Translations under genes and position numbers: made by a program | The notes under the pieces: generated by a model | What the model was told of the DNA's origin: nothing | Seen by the model: the letters and a program-made list of their open reading frames with translations, nothing else | Database searches by the model: none | NCBI GenBank assembly: GCA_001898035.1 | Contig: MKRX01000010.1 | Coordinates: 45,513-109,512, forward strand | DNA: 64,000 nucleotides | Source of the DNA: Armatimonadetes bacterium 55-13 | Lineage (GTDB): Bacteria > Armatimonadota > Fimbriimonadia > Fimbriimonadales > Fimbriimonadaceae | Direction: 5' to 3' | In this document: piece by piece, positions 24,401-32,107 of the stretch | How the letters are laid out: the number at the start of each line of letters is the position of its first letter | Numbering within the stretch: the stretch's first letter is position 1

Positions 24401-24872
24401 ACTGAGCCCGGTCGTAGTTCCCCTTCAGAAGCTCCTGACAAACTTCAGAACCCAGACACGTGCTCGTCGCGATCAAGCCCTTGGAGTGAGCCCTCAACAA
24501 ATCGTGGTCGATTCGGGGCCGGTAGTAATAACCTTCCAGCGCTGCGATGGTCGAAAGCTTGCAGAGGTTTCGATACCCCTCCAAATCCTTCGCCAAAAGG
24601 ATTTGATGAAAACTGTCCTTTTCTTCTCCGCGCCCTTTCTTCTGATATCCACCCGGCGCAACATAAGCTTCTACACCCAAGACCGGCTTAATCCCGGCCT
24701 TTTTGCACTCCATGTAGAACTCCATGACCCCAAACATGACGCCGTGGTCGGTGATCGCCAGCGAAGGCATTTCAAGCTCCTTCGCCCGCTTGACCATGTC
24801 TGGAATGCGGTTGGCTCCGTCAAGGAGCGAATACTCGGTGTGGTTATGGATATGACAGAAGGATCGGCACAT
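21402..24872 (-). CDS. dnaE: DNA polymerase III subunit alpha
   Basis: The replicative polymerase catalytic subunit, 1156 residues, a normal DnaE size. An N-terminal PHP domain (about 1-270) begins with HIHNHTEYSLLDGAN and has LAITDHGVMFG. The polymerase palm carries PDIDMDFED near residue 394 and LLKMDFLGLSNL near 546, which hold the three catalytic aspartates. Fingers and tau/clamp-binding regions follow, and an OB fold near 985-1060 (VKVAGVIAGVRTI...MATITLEDFSG). The PHP metal-binding His and Asp residues look conserved, so built-in 3'-5' proofreading is possible. It is separated from the downstream LTXXQ operon by 70 bases. Assignment certain. Confidence 0.98.
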   Translation of the reverse strand: MCRSFCHIHNHTEYSLLDGANRIPDMVKRAKELEMPSLAITDHGVMFGVMEFYMECKKAGIKPVLGVEAYVAPGGYQKKGRGEEKDSFHQILLAKDLEGYRNLCKLSTIAALEGYYYRPRIDHDLLRAHSKGLIATSTCLGSEVCQELLKGNYDRAQYIAGMYAEMFGEGNYFIELQDHRLKEQAAIREPLIRIARELKLPLVATNDAHYLCKSDAQPHDVLLCIQMGELVANTNRMKFETDEFYLKSAQEMSALFSDVPEALENTAMIADMCNVELDKQRAPMPQPDVPDGKDNFEYLREVAMEGLSARTKNPEECLNRLNYELDVIKTTGFGDYFLLVREFAKATRDRGIYFGVRGSAAGSLVSYCIGITDVDPVEYDLTFERFLNPERISMPDIDMDFEDARRDEVIQYVNDRFGKDRVAQIITFGTLGAKAAIKDCGRVQGYSPQETDRLCKTIPTLPGWSIDRAYKEIVEFREMVDNDPRYRSLVDTAKSVEGIARHAGVHAAGVVISRDPLVEYVPLYRGNDGQPVTAFEMGILEKIGLLKMDFLGLSNLTVLARAVANIKQSQGIDIDVQKFPEDDEATFEMLAKGETTGVFQLEGGGMTRWVTQLKPGSIRELAAMIALYRPGPMEHIPRFIDTKFGRTKPEYLDERMRPILEETYGIIVYQDQVLKLVQAIAGFTLGKADILRRAMGKKDAKAMAEMKTEFMNGTSEAGISEESANKIWEMLLPFAGYAFNKAHAVCYSILAYQTAYLKANYPVEYMAGLLAVYRSKEDRVIAFIEECRRKKIPVLPPDVNRSHKDFAIENGTSIRFGLAAIKGVGEGIVEAIIRDRDENGPYTHLFEFADRVKPAGLNKTAMEALIRAGALDGIDMCRTKLLHMAEAALVFAENANRNRLAGQDSLFGGDSDTPEVLSYPILPDAEMESRSDRLAMEKETMGIYVSDHPLRGHENTLRQAATHKCEAVAELEENTFVKVAGVIAGVRTIVTKSKGEKMATITLEDFSGQIGAIAFPATYSKLRELLVKDSVVQLSGFVMIREMRGERSVEIRVDEVKPLEGTLDFGHPKESNAEGLVQIKLRRATPRQLLQLKHLIDENPGSYEVMIEVADDEFALPIELIQHVKPSDDFLQRIKKQVLSASVEVSHWKGMELVPS

Positions 24873-24983
24873 GGGTGAAACGGAGGGTGAAGTCGGGAAC
24901 GACTTCTCCTTCTATGATGACGGCTAGAACCCCGTTTGCGCCGCAAGGAAATAGACCTATGCTCAAATGCGCAGACTTCACGC

Positions 24984-24989
24984 TAGAAT
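24984..24989 (+). promoter_or_regulatory. -10-like element before DUF4397 gene
   Basis: TAGAAT ends eight bases before ATG 24998 and there is no SD. Candidate leaderless promoter. Confidence 0.35.
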
Positions 24990-24997
24990 TGACTTCG

Positions 24998-25681
24998 ATG
25001 AGAGCAAAATTCTTCGTACTCGGTCTCTTAACCCTTATAGGACTCTTGATGCAGGGTTGCGGTGGAAGCGTAACCTCCCAAGGTATTAGCCGTGTGAGGG
25101 CGCTGAACCTGCTCGATAGTCCAGCCAGTATCGACGTCGTTTCCGATGGGACGCTTGTTGCCCTTGGCCTCGGCACCGGCAACCTCAGTGGCTATAGTCA
25201 AGTTCAATCTGGATTCGTGCCCTTCAATGCCCGTCCCGATGGCTCAACGAACACCATTGCATCTTTTGATCTCACCGCGTCAAACAACGTCAACTACACG
25301 GTAGTCGCCTATAAGAATTCGAGCAATCAGCCCGCGATGTCTGCGACGATTGACGACTACACAGCTCCGGACGCTGGTCTCTACAAGGTACGCATTATCC
25401 ACCTTGATCGCTTGGTCGGGAATGTCGATCTCTATGTGACGCAACCTGACGCCGATCTTGCCGACGAAACCCCTGTCGTCACCAATGTTCCGTTTGAATT
25501 CGCCACCGGATATTACCAATTCACCGCAGGCAGTTCACTCGAGTTCCGCATCACCAACGCCGGGACGAAGACCGTTATCGGCCAAGCTCTGACCCTAAAT
25601 CCAAATGCCGGAGTTTTTCGATCCATCGCCATTTATGACAACTCGGGAGTCCAAACCAAGCTCATTTCTGACAACGGCTAA
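24998..25681 (+). CDS. DUF4397-type lipoprotein
   Basis: 227 residues. The signal peptide ends in the lipobox LMQGC (Cys near residue 22), so the protein should be membrane-anchored. The mature part resembles DUF4397: VRALNLLDSPASIDVVSDG near residue 32, a GYSQVQSGFVPFNARP strand set, and a second repeat-like segment beginning VRIIHLDRLVGNVDLYVTQP. The paired segments suggest two beta-sandwich units. ATG 24998 places the signal peptide at the N-terminus; the ORF is open back to 24875 but the extra residues are charged and unlikely. Function of the family is unknown, probably surface or periplasmic binding. Confidence 0.82.
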   Translation: MRAKFFVLGLLTLIGLLMQGCGGSVTSQGISRVRALNLLDSPASIDVVSDGTLVALGLGTGNLSGYSQVQSGFVPFNARPDGSTNTIASFDLTASNNVNYTVVAYKNSSNQPAMSATIDDYTAPDAGLYKVRIIHLDRLVGNVDLYVTQPDADLADETPVVTNVPFEFATGYYQFTAGSSLEFRITNAGTKTVIGQALTLNPNAGVFRSIAIYDNSGVQTKLISDNG

Positions 25682-25801
25682 CCCGGATTGTTAAATCTTT
25701 GCATAGCGTTGGGTCCTGTATTTCTGTATACTCTCTGCACCGTGGGCGCTGTAACGTGGCGCCCTAAAACAACTTGCAAGTGTGATTCGGTGAGAGAATT
25801 T

Positions 25802-27058
25802 ATGAAGAAATCCCTAGTCTTAGCGGCACTCGCGGGCGTATTGGTTGGATTGGTCGGCTGCAATGGCGGCAGCGAGACCCCTGCCAACACGAACGCTTCG
25901 GGGCCAAGCACTGATAACGGCGGTTCCCCAACCTCAACTTCGGCTCGCTCGATGCCGACGGCTGCAGGAAATACCGCCACCGGCGACACCATCAAGATTG
26001 GTCTCGTCGCCAGTCTCAGTGGCGATCTTCGCCCCTGGGGGGCAGATTGCGAGAACGGCGCTAAGCTCGCCGTCGAGGAATTCAACGCGGCGGGTGGCGT
26101 CAACGGCAAGAAAGTTGACCTGATGGTACAAGACAGCCAGTCCGCTCCTGAAAAGGGCAAGACCGCGGCGGAGAAGCTGATTTCCGATGGCGCCCTCGGC
26201 CTCGTGGGTGAAGTCGCCAGCGGCATCACCGCCCAAATCGGTCAGTCCGCTTACGAGAAGGGCGTTCCCGTCGTCGCCGTCGGCGCAACTCGAACCGACA
26301 TCACCGACATCGGCGCCAACATCTTCCGCGTCTGCTACACCGATGATTTCCAAGGCCCGGTCATGGCGAAGTTCGCTTATGAAGAACTCGGCCTCCGAAA
26401 CATCGCCATCATGACCGACATTAAGCAACCGTACTCGGTCGGACTCAGCGCAAGTTTCAAATCCTATTTCGAGAAGCTGGGTGGCAAGGTCGTTGACGAG
26501 CAGAAGTATGAGTCCCAGCAGACCCAGTTCAGCAGCCAGCTCACGGCGATCAAGGACAAGACCCCAGACGGTCTCTTCCTGAGCGGCTACTTCAATGAAG
26601 TCGGCCCCATCATCCGCCAAGCCAACGAAATGGGCATCAAAGGCCCTTACCTCGGTGGCGACGGTTGGGACAGCCGAGAAATCATCACCAACGCCGGCGA
26701 GGCCATCAAGAACGGCTACTTCTGCAACCACTACAACAACGATGAGGATCGTCCCGCCGTCAAGGACTTCCTCGCTGCGTGGCAAGCCAAGTATAAGAGC
26801 CTTCCCGCCACCACCATGGGCGCGCTAGGCTATGACGCCATGAAGGTCACTCTCGAAGGCCTCAAGAATGCCAAGGAACTCAATTCCAAGTCGCTCATCG
26901 AAGCGATCGAGAACACCGAAAATCTCCATGGCGTAAGCGGCGACATCACCCTCAAGGGAAGAAACGGCAACCCGCCCAAGCGAGCTCTTGTCGTTGGTCT
27001 CGATCCTGTGGCGATGAAGCAGGTCTTCAAAAAGGCTTACGAGTACTTCGACAAATAG
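25802..27058 (+). CDS. livK: Branched-chain amino-acid type ABC transporter substrate-binding lipoprotein
   Basis: 418 residues. The lipobox is LVGLVGC, followed by a long Asn/Ser/Thr/Gly-rich tether (about 22-60) and a periplasmic binding protein of the Leu/Ile/Val family: IKIGLVASLSGDLRPWG near residue 63, GAKLAVEEFNAAGGVNGKKV near 85, and LVGEVASGITAQIGQSAYEKGVPVV near 140. ATG 25802 follows a weak purine-rich SD, and GTG 25742 in the same frame lies beside a leader hairpin and gives no signal peptide. It heads the livK-H-M-G operon, three bases before livH. Ligand may be branched-chain amino acids, but this family also binds amides, urea and other compounds. Confidence 0.93.
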   Translation: MKKSLVLAALAGVLVGLVGCNGGSETPANTNASGPSTDNGGSPTSTSARSMPTAAGNTATGDTIKIGLVASLSGDLRPWGADCENGAKLAVEEFNAAGGVNGKKVDLMVQDSQSAPEKGKTAAEKLISDGALGLVGEVASGITAQIGQSAYEKGVPVVAVGATRTDITDIGANIFRVCYTDDFQGPVMAKFAYEELGLRNIAIMTDIKQPYSVGLSASFKSYFEKLGGKVVDEQKYESQQTQFSSQLTAIKDKTPDGLFLSGYFNEVGPIIRQANEMGIKGPYLGGDGWDSREIITNAGEAIKNGYFCNHYNNDEDRPAVKDFLAAWQAKYKSLPATTMGALGYDAMKVTLEGLKNAKELNSKSLIEAIENTENLHGVSGDITLKGRNGNPPKRALVVGLDPVAMKQVFKKAYEYFDK

Positions 27059-27061
27059 CCG

Positions 27062-28240
27062 ATGCTTCTCACCCACGCTCCGGTGGCAGAGTTGACCTTC
27101 TCATCTCTGCCTCAGTTCTTCGTAAATGGCGTCTTAAACGGCGCCATTTACGCGCTCATTGCCCTCGGTTACACGATGGTTTATGGCGTCCTTCGTTTAA
27201 TTAACTTTGCCCACGGCGAGGTTTACATGCTGGGAGCCTATGCGGCGCTGCTGACCTCCTACGCGCTTGGCTACGGACCAGGTCAATCTGGCCCCGGTTT
27301 CCCGTCCATTCTCACCCTCGCGATTATGCTCCTCGTCAGCATGTCGTTCTGCGCCCTTCTCGGCGTATTGATCGAGCGATTCGCTTACCGCCCGATGCGC
27401 AGCCAGCCCCGAATTGCCTCCCTCATCACGGCAATCGGTGTTTCGCTTTTGTTCCAATTTGGTGGACAACTCGTTCTCCCTGTCTCACCCCCACCGTCGA
27501 TCAGCGAACGGGTCAACCCAGATTTTCTCCGTACTCCGGTTGAAATCACGCTCAAAGCGCCTGATCGGCAAATGGTCGCGACCGCTACTTCCCTCAAGCC
27601 AGCCTATGAAGCCGCCAAACAAGCTTGGGAAGAACAAAAGAAGCACGAGGCAAACGAGTTCGACCTCTCTCCCGAAGGCAAGACTCTTCGAACGTCATTC
27701 CAAGATGCCGAACGAGCCTACCAAGACGCCGCTCGAAAGGCCGATGCCAGCGCTAACAAGATTCTGATTCCCAAGGGCAAGCTGGTGATGTTCAGCACGT
27801 CCATCTTCCTCATGATCATCCTTTGGTGGTTGGTCACACGAACGTCGGCGGGCCGAGCTATGCGAGCCGTGTCTCACGACTTCAACGCTGCCTCTCTCAT
27901 GGGTATCAGCGTCGATAAAACCATCACCTTCACCTTCATCATCGGTTCCGCCCTCGCTGGCGCTGCTGCCATGATGCTCGCTACATTCCAGGGCACCCCC
28001 TTAACTACGTTCTACGGTGTCCAACCGGGCGTTAAGGCGTTCGTCGCCGCTGTTCTGGGCGGCATTGGAAACATCCCGGGCGCGGTTATCGGTGGTCTTT
28101 TGATGGGAGTGGCGGAAGACCTCGTCATCGGCATGGGCTACAGCCAATACAAAGACGCCATCGCCTTGGTTATCCTGATCGGAGTACTGCTCCTGAGACC
28201 CGGCGGCATCCTTGGATCGAGCAAGGTGGAGAAAGTCTAA
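27062..28240 (+). CDS. livH: Branched-chain amino-acid type ABC permease LivH, with hydrophilic insertion
   Basis: LivH-type permease, 392 residues against about 300 usual. It starts with FVNGVLNGAIYALIALGYTMVYGVLRLINFAHGEV, the family's signature, and ends in the usual GGIGNIPGAVIGGLLMGVAEDLV...LRPGGILG. The extra length is one insertion at about residues 143-238, highly charged and predicted helical (AYEAAKQAWEEQKKHEANEF and QDAERAYQDAARKAD). It lies between the segment LFQFGGQLVLP and the next TM LVMFSTSIFLMIILWW. The stop overlaps livM by one base (TAATG). Transport function is secure, role of the insertion unknown. Confidence 0.94.
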   Translation: MLLTHAPVAELTFSSLPQFFVNGVLNGAIYALIALGYTMVYGVLRLINFAHGEVYMLGAYAALLTSYALGYGPGQSGPGFPSILTLAIMLLVSMSFCALLGVLIERFAYRPMRSQPRIASLITAIGVSLLFQFGGQLVLPVSPPPSISERVNPDFLRTPVEITLKAPDRQMVATATSLKPAYEAAKQAWEEQKKHEANEFDLSPEGKTLRTSFQDAERAYQDAARKADASANKILIPKGKLVMFSTSIFLMIILWWLVTRTSAGRAMRAVSHDFNAASLMGISVDKTITFTFIIGSALAGAAAMMLATFQGTPLTTFYGVQPGVKAFVAAVLGGIGNIPGAVIGGLLMGVAEDLVIGMGYSQYKDAIALVILIGVLLLRPGGILGSSKVEKV

Positions 28241-29460
28241 TGTTCTGGATTTCACGACTCGGGTCCATTCTCGGCGCATTGCTGTTCTGCTTCTTGCTGG
28301 ACAAGGTCACGGGCGGTCTGAGCGACTTCTCAAGTCGCTTGGTCGTTCTCGCTGGCCTATACGTCACTCTCAGCGTCAGCCTAAACCTGATTAACGGCAT
28401 CACCGGTCAGTTCTCCATGGGCCACGCTGCCTTCTACCAAGTGGGCGCTTATACCGCGGGATACTTATCGGTAACTTATTTCTCAAAGGCTCATCTCCCG
28501 GGATTCCTTTGGATCGTCTTGATGATGATCGTCGCCGCCATCGGCGCCGCGCTCGCGGGTCTAATTGTGGGACTCCCCTCGCTACGGCTTAAGGGAGATT
28601 ATCTGGCCATTGTCACCCTCGGATTCGGAGAGATCATTCGCATTGTCGTTCAGAACCAACCCTCCATCGGCGGGGCATACGGTATGAACGTTCAACCCAA
28701 ATTCCCCCAGCTCTTCGCTTCGACGGGGACCCACGGCGTTTGGTTGGTCTGGCTCCTTGCCATCCTATGTATCGCCGTCTGTCGTAACTTGTTAAAGAAC
28801 GTCCACGGACTTCCCTTCCTCGCCGTTCGCGAGGACGAAATCGCAAGTTCGGCCATGGGGGTAAACGTCACCGGAGTGAAGGTCACCGCATTCCTGATCG
28901 GTTCTGCCTTTGCCGGTGCTGCTGGTGCATTGCTGGCTCATTACGAAGGCTTCCTTTCGCCCACCATGTTCACCATGGAACTTTCGTTCATCGTCTTGAC
29001 GATGGTCGTTCTGGGCGGAACGGGATCGATCACCGGATCGACCCTCGCTGCGATCGTGTTGTTCTATCTGCCCGAGAAGCTCCGCGATCTTCCACCGGTC
29101 CCTGTTAGCTTCTTGGTGGGAGCCGTGATCGGCGCGGTTGGGATTGTCGTCTTCCTGAAAAAGACCATTGATAATTACCACGGCAGCAGTTCCCAAAAGA
29201 CGGTTCGGATGATTCTTGGAACGGCAACGGGAATCGTTGTCGCCGCCGCTCTAGGCTTCGTTCTGAAGGTCATTCCCACCATTGGCCACGCCGCTCCGGT
29301 TGAGGCCGCAAAGCTGAGAATGGTGATCTTCGCCGTGACCCTCATCTTCTTGATGCTCCTCCGACCTCAGGGCGTCTTCGCTCACCACGAGTTCAGTTGG
29401 AGTTGGGTCAAAAAGCTCCTTGGCAAGAAAGACGTCCCCACAACGGCGGTGTCCACATGA
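28240..29460 (+). CDS. livM: Branched-chain amino-acid type ABC permease LivM
   Basis: LivM-type inner-membrane permease, 406 residues. The N-terminal TMs lead to LNLINGITGQFSMGHAAFYQVGAYTAG (near 45-70), the family signature. Further on GLPSLRLKGDYLAIVTLGFGEI (near 108) and MGVNVTGVKVTAFLIGSAFAGAAGAL (near 205) are conserved. After VVLGGTGSITGSTLAA the protein is longer than usual, with an added TM region before the terminal LRPQGVFAHHEF motif. The final bases overlap livG as ATGA. It pairs with LivH in the membrane channel. Confidence 0.95.
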   Translation: MFWISRLGSILGALLFCFLLDKVTGGLSDFSSRLVVLAGLYVTLSVSLNLINGITGQFSMGHAAFYQVGAYTAGYLSVTYFSKAHLPGFLWIVLMMIVAAIGAALAGLIVGLPSLRLKGDYLAIVTLGFGEIIRIVVQNQPSIGGAYGMNVQPKFPQLFASTGTHGVWLVWLLAILCIAVCRNLLKNVHGLPFLAVREDEIASSAMGVNVTGVKVTAFLIGSAFAGAAGALLAHYEGFLSPTMFTMELSFIVLTMVVLGGTGSITGSTLAAIVLFYLPEKLRDLPPVPVSFLVGAVIGAVGIVVFLKKTIDNYHGSSSQKTVRMILGTATGIVVAAALGFVLKVIPTIGHAAPVEAAKLRMVIFAVTLIFLMLLRPQGVFAHHEFSWSWVKKLLGKKDVPTTAVST

Positions 29461-30221
29461 GCCTCCTAACGCTCAAAGACGCCACCATCCGTTTCGGTGG
29501 GCTTGTCGCCGTCAACAAGGTCAATTTCGAGATCGAGACCGGGGACCTCTTCGGTCTCATCGGCCCCAACGGTGCGGGCAAGACAACATGTTTCAACCTG
29601 ATCACCGGTGTGTACACGCCCACTAGTGGTCATATCCTTTTCAACGGCCGCCCCATCGGCGGAACTCCGCCCAACAAGATCGCTAAGCTGGGAATCTGCC
29701 GGACCTTCCAAAACATCCGCCTCTTTGGCGCCCTGTCTTGTCTGGAGAATGTGATGGTCGGGGCCTACCTCCGACATCGCACCGGGCTCTGGACCGCCCT
29801 TTCGGATATCCCTCCTGCGATCAAGGAAACCAGGGCGCTCAAAGAAGAAGCCATGCGACTCCTGGAAGTTGTAAATCTGGAAGACGTGGCGAATGCGCGG
29901 AGCGCGGATCTCAGCTACGGCTCTCAGCGACGCCTAGAAATTGCCCGAGCCATGGCAACCCAGCCTAAACTCCTTCTCCTGGACGAACCCGCCGCAGGCA
30001 TGAATCCTCAGGAAAAAGCCGAGCTCATGGAAACCGTGCGGCGCATCCGAGACGATCACCAAAAGACTGTCTTGCTGATCGAGCACGACATGCGCTTTGT
30101 GATGGGCCTGTGCGAAAAAATCGTCGTGCTAGACCACGGCGAAGAGATCGCTTCGGGACCACCCGACGCCATCCGAAACGATCCCAAGGTCATCGCCGCA
30201 TACCTGGGCGAAGCCGTTTAG
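29457..30221 (+). CDS. livG: Branched-chain amino-acid type ABC transporter ATPase LivG
   Basis: 254 residues. Walker A is GPNGAGKTTCFNLITG (near 36), the ABC signature LSYGSQRRLEIARAMA (near 150) and Walker B LLLLDEPAAGMN (near 170), with a long LivG-type insertion carrying the FQNIRLFGALSCLENVMVG region near 85. ATG 29457 overlaps the livM stop by four bases. LivG normally works as a heterodimer with LivF, but no livF follows; the next gene is a convergent M56 peptidase overlapping by four bases. Either LivG acts as a homodimer here or LivF is encoded elsewhere. Confidence 0.95.
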   Translation: MSLLTLKDATIRFGGLVAVNKVNFEIETGDLFGLIGPNGAGKTTCFNLITGVYTPTSGHILFNGRPIGGTPPNKIAKLGICRTFQNIRLFGALSCLENVMVGAYLRHRTGLWTALSDIPPAIKETRALKEEAMRLLEVVNLEDVANARSADLSYGSQRRLEIARAMATQPKLLLLDEPAAGMNPQEKAELMETVRRIRDDHQKTVLLIEHDMRFVMGLCEKIVVLDHGEEIASGPPDAIRNDPKVIAAYLGEAV

Positions 30222-31621
30222 TTGGAACTCCAGTTCGAGGAGTGACTCGAAGAAGCACTGCTCGAACTGGAAGAAGAGGCCCCCCAAACTCCTGAAGAGC
30301 TCGAAGAACTCGACTGGCTCCAATCGCCCGATGCACTTGAACTCGACGACGATTGCGATGTCTGAGAAGTGCCGGAAGTCTCCACGGAACTGGTAGGCCC
30401 GTAAGACGTTTCTGTCACCTGCTCATCTCCCCCATCATCCGACCGAGTGGTCACCACCACATAGGTCGCCTGATACATCGTGGGTCGAGGATTCTGTACC
30501 TTGACCATTCGAATGGAGTCAACTCGCTCCAAGGTCAAAACGGGACTCATCGCAGCCTGAGAGGGGAGCAAAACATCGTATTGCGCCGGCGACACGGACG
30601 AACGCATGAACATCACCGTGGACTTTTTGGCAATCGAGAGGGGCTCTCCCTTCAGCAAAAGCTCTTTGGCCTTGACAAACGCCGCGCCGTTAGATTGCTT
30701 ACCCGGCGCCGCCCAGACGCCTACCGCCAATGCGCTGAGCAACAGCATCAGTACTACCGAGATGGCCGACAACGAAATACGTGGTTCGTGTGAAAGTCTC
30801 TGAATTCGCAATCGTCGTACTCGTTGCAGTAGACTTCCCCCCGTTGCCGCCACCGCCAGCGCTGGCTGAGGCCCCTCAACCAATCTCAGGAGCGCGTTGG
30901 CATAAACTTTGGGCGACCCAACGTAGCGAACGGCCAAGTCGTCGCAACAATGTTCGCGCTCCTTCCGAATCTGTGCAGAAATCCACCACACCGCCGGATG
31001 GAAGAACAGCACTGATTCCACGAGGCCCTGGACTAAACTGACTAAGAAGTCCTGTCGCGCCATATGCGCGATCTCGTGAGCCAAAACCGCTTCGAATTGT
31101 TCGCGGGAGAGACGGGACATCAAGCTCGCAGGAACCACCAGCACATGCTTTATGATCCCAAAGGTCGCCGGGCCAAAGTCGTCCACCGCTTCTAAAACTC
31201 GGATATAGCGCCGGAATCCCAACTCACGAGCCACTGTTCGAACCCGATCGATCAAAAAGGTTGAAGCCCGCCGTGTGCGCTGCTTCAACATCCGGTGAAG
31301 CTTCAACCAAGCCAGCGGGTAACGAGAAAGACTGAGAACCGCGCCCATCGCCCATAGCCCTAGCACTAATTGCCGAGCGTCAAATTGCTGAATAAGCTCG
31401 CCGCCTAGCCGAATCACCAGGCGATGCGGAACCGCAGACAAAATCGCAAAGTTAACGATGGGCAGCGCAAGCAAGACAAAAAGTCCCCCCACCAAGGCGA
31501 CATAACGATCTTGCGGGTTACGATAACCCTTCAGCAAAATTGCAACCACCATGCTGAGCGCTACTCCCTGCCACAAGAAATGGCCAAGGGACAAGATGAG
31601 GTTGTCGTAAAGAGTCGCCAC
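30218..31621 (-). CDS. BlaR1-like M56 membrane metallopeptidase with Ser-rich tail
   Basis: 467 residues. Four N-terminal TM segments surround a cytosolic M56 zinc-protease domain with VLAHEIAHMARQDF (HEIAH near residue 181), and a further TM near 290-315 (ISLSAISVVLMLLLSALAVGVWA). In BlaR1/MecR1 the C-terminus is a penicillin-binding sensor. Here a roughly 100-residue segment of different type follows, then a low-complexity tail of Ser, Gly, Trp and Ala (SSSSSSASGDW, SSSSSSSGVWG). GTG 31621 overlaps the BlaI-like stop by one base, so the two are coupled. By analogy it cleaves its BlaI partner after sensing an external signal, but the signal is unlikely to be a beta-lactam. Confidence 0.88.
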   Translation of the reverse strand: MATLYDNLILSLGHFLWQGVALSMVVAILLKGYRNPQDRYVALVGGLFVLLALPIVNFAILSAVPHRLVIRLGGELIQQFDARQLVLGLWAMGAVLSLSRYPLAWLKLHRMLKQRTRRASTFLIDRVRTVARELGFRRYIRVLEAVDDFGPATFGIIKHVLVVPASLMSRLSREQFEAVLAHEIAHMARQDFLVSLVQGLVESVLFFHPAVWWISAQIRKEREHCCDDLAVRYVGSPKVYANALLRLVEGPQPALAVAATGGSLLQRVRRLRIQRLSHEPRISLSAISVVLMLLLSALAVGVWAAPGKQSNGAAFVKAKELLLKGEPLSIAKKSTVMFMRSSVSPAQYDVLLPSQAAMSPVLTLERVDSIRMVKVQNPRPTMYQATYVVVTTRSDDGGDEQVTETSYGPTSSVETSGTSQTSQSSSSSSASGDWSQSSSSSSSGVWGASSSSSSSASSSHSSNWSSN

Positions 31622-32007
31622 TAATCTTTCTCCATTGCTTCGATCTCTTTTCGGATCTCCGCAAGTTCCTCGGATGACACCGACTGGGTGCCTAAAGCGT
31701 GCATCAGCAAAGCTTTGGTCGAACCGCCAAAGGCCCGCTCCACCATATCTTTCAAAAGGTTCGTCTTAGACTCCTCGGAACTGGCCTTCGCCTGGTAGAC
31801 ATGGGGACGCTCATCTTCGTTTCGGGTCACCAATCCCTTCGTCAACATGATTTGAAGAAACTTCAGCACAGTTGTATATCCAACTTCAGAGGTCTTCTTG
31901 ACCTCTTCGTGCAAGTCCTTGACCGTACTGGGACCGCGCTCCCACAAGTGATTCAATATTTCAAGCTCGGCTTGGGTGGGACCGTTAGACTTCTTTCTTC
32001 CGCGCAT
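31621..32007 (-). CDS. BlaI/MecI-type transcriptional repressor
   Basis: 128 residues with a winged-helix BlaI fold: PTQAELEILNHLWERGPSTVKDLHEEV at residues about 12-38, GYTTVLKFLQIMLTKGLVTRNEDERPHVYQA at about 45-75, then a C-terminal helical dimerisation part. Such repressors bind inverted-repeat operators and are inactivated by cleavage by the partner M56 protease. It is followed without gap by the M56 gene, as in blaI-blaR1 systems. The gene diverges from the serpin gene, and the 100-base region between contains TTTTAC repeats that may be its operator. No beta-lactamase is nearby. Regulated targets are therefore unknown; the operon itself and the serpin are candidates. Confidence 0.94.
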   Translation of the reverse strand: MRGRKKSNGPTQAELEILNHLWERGPSTVKDLHEEVKKTSEVGYTTVLKFLQIMLTKGLVTRNEDERPHVYQAKASSEESKTNLLKDMVERAFGGSTKALLMHALGTQSVSSEELAEIRKEIEAMEKD

Positions 32008-32017
32008 GATTTTTACT

Positions 32018-32045
32018 GTTTTACGATATTTTTCGTCGATAAAAC
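32018..32045. promoter_or_regulatory. Candidate BlaI-type operator
   Basis: Inverted repeat GTTTTA (32018-32023) / TAAAAC (32040-32045) with a 16-base spacer, plus a direct TTTTAC pair at 32011-32016 and 32019-32024, in the divergent region between the repressor and the serpin gene. Confidence 0.35.
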
Positions 32046-32107
32046 TCCCCTACTCTCAATAAACGCATTGAACCATCTCAAGAATTCCCGTCACAAAGAG
32101 ATTGAAC

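Noticed and set aside
25742-25801. GTG 25742 as an in-frame earlier start for livK
   Set aside because: The added 20 residues are charged and destroy the signal peptide; a GGGCGC/GCGCCC hairpin overlaps. ATG 25802 with lipobox is preferred.
25934-26785. 283-codon frame on the minus strand inside livK
   Set aside because: Opposite a secure gene with strong motifs, acidic low-complexity product, no support.
30218-32007. Beta-lactam resistance system
   Set aside because: The M56 protein lacks a penicillin-binding sensor domain and no beta-lactamase or PBP gene is adjacent, so a resistance function is not supported.
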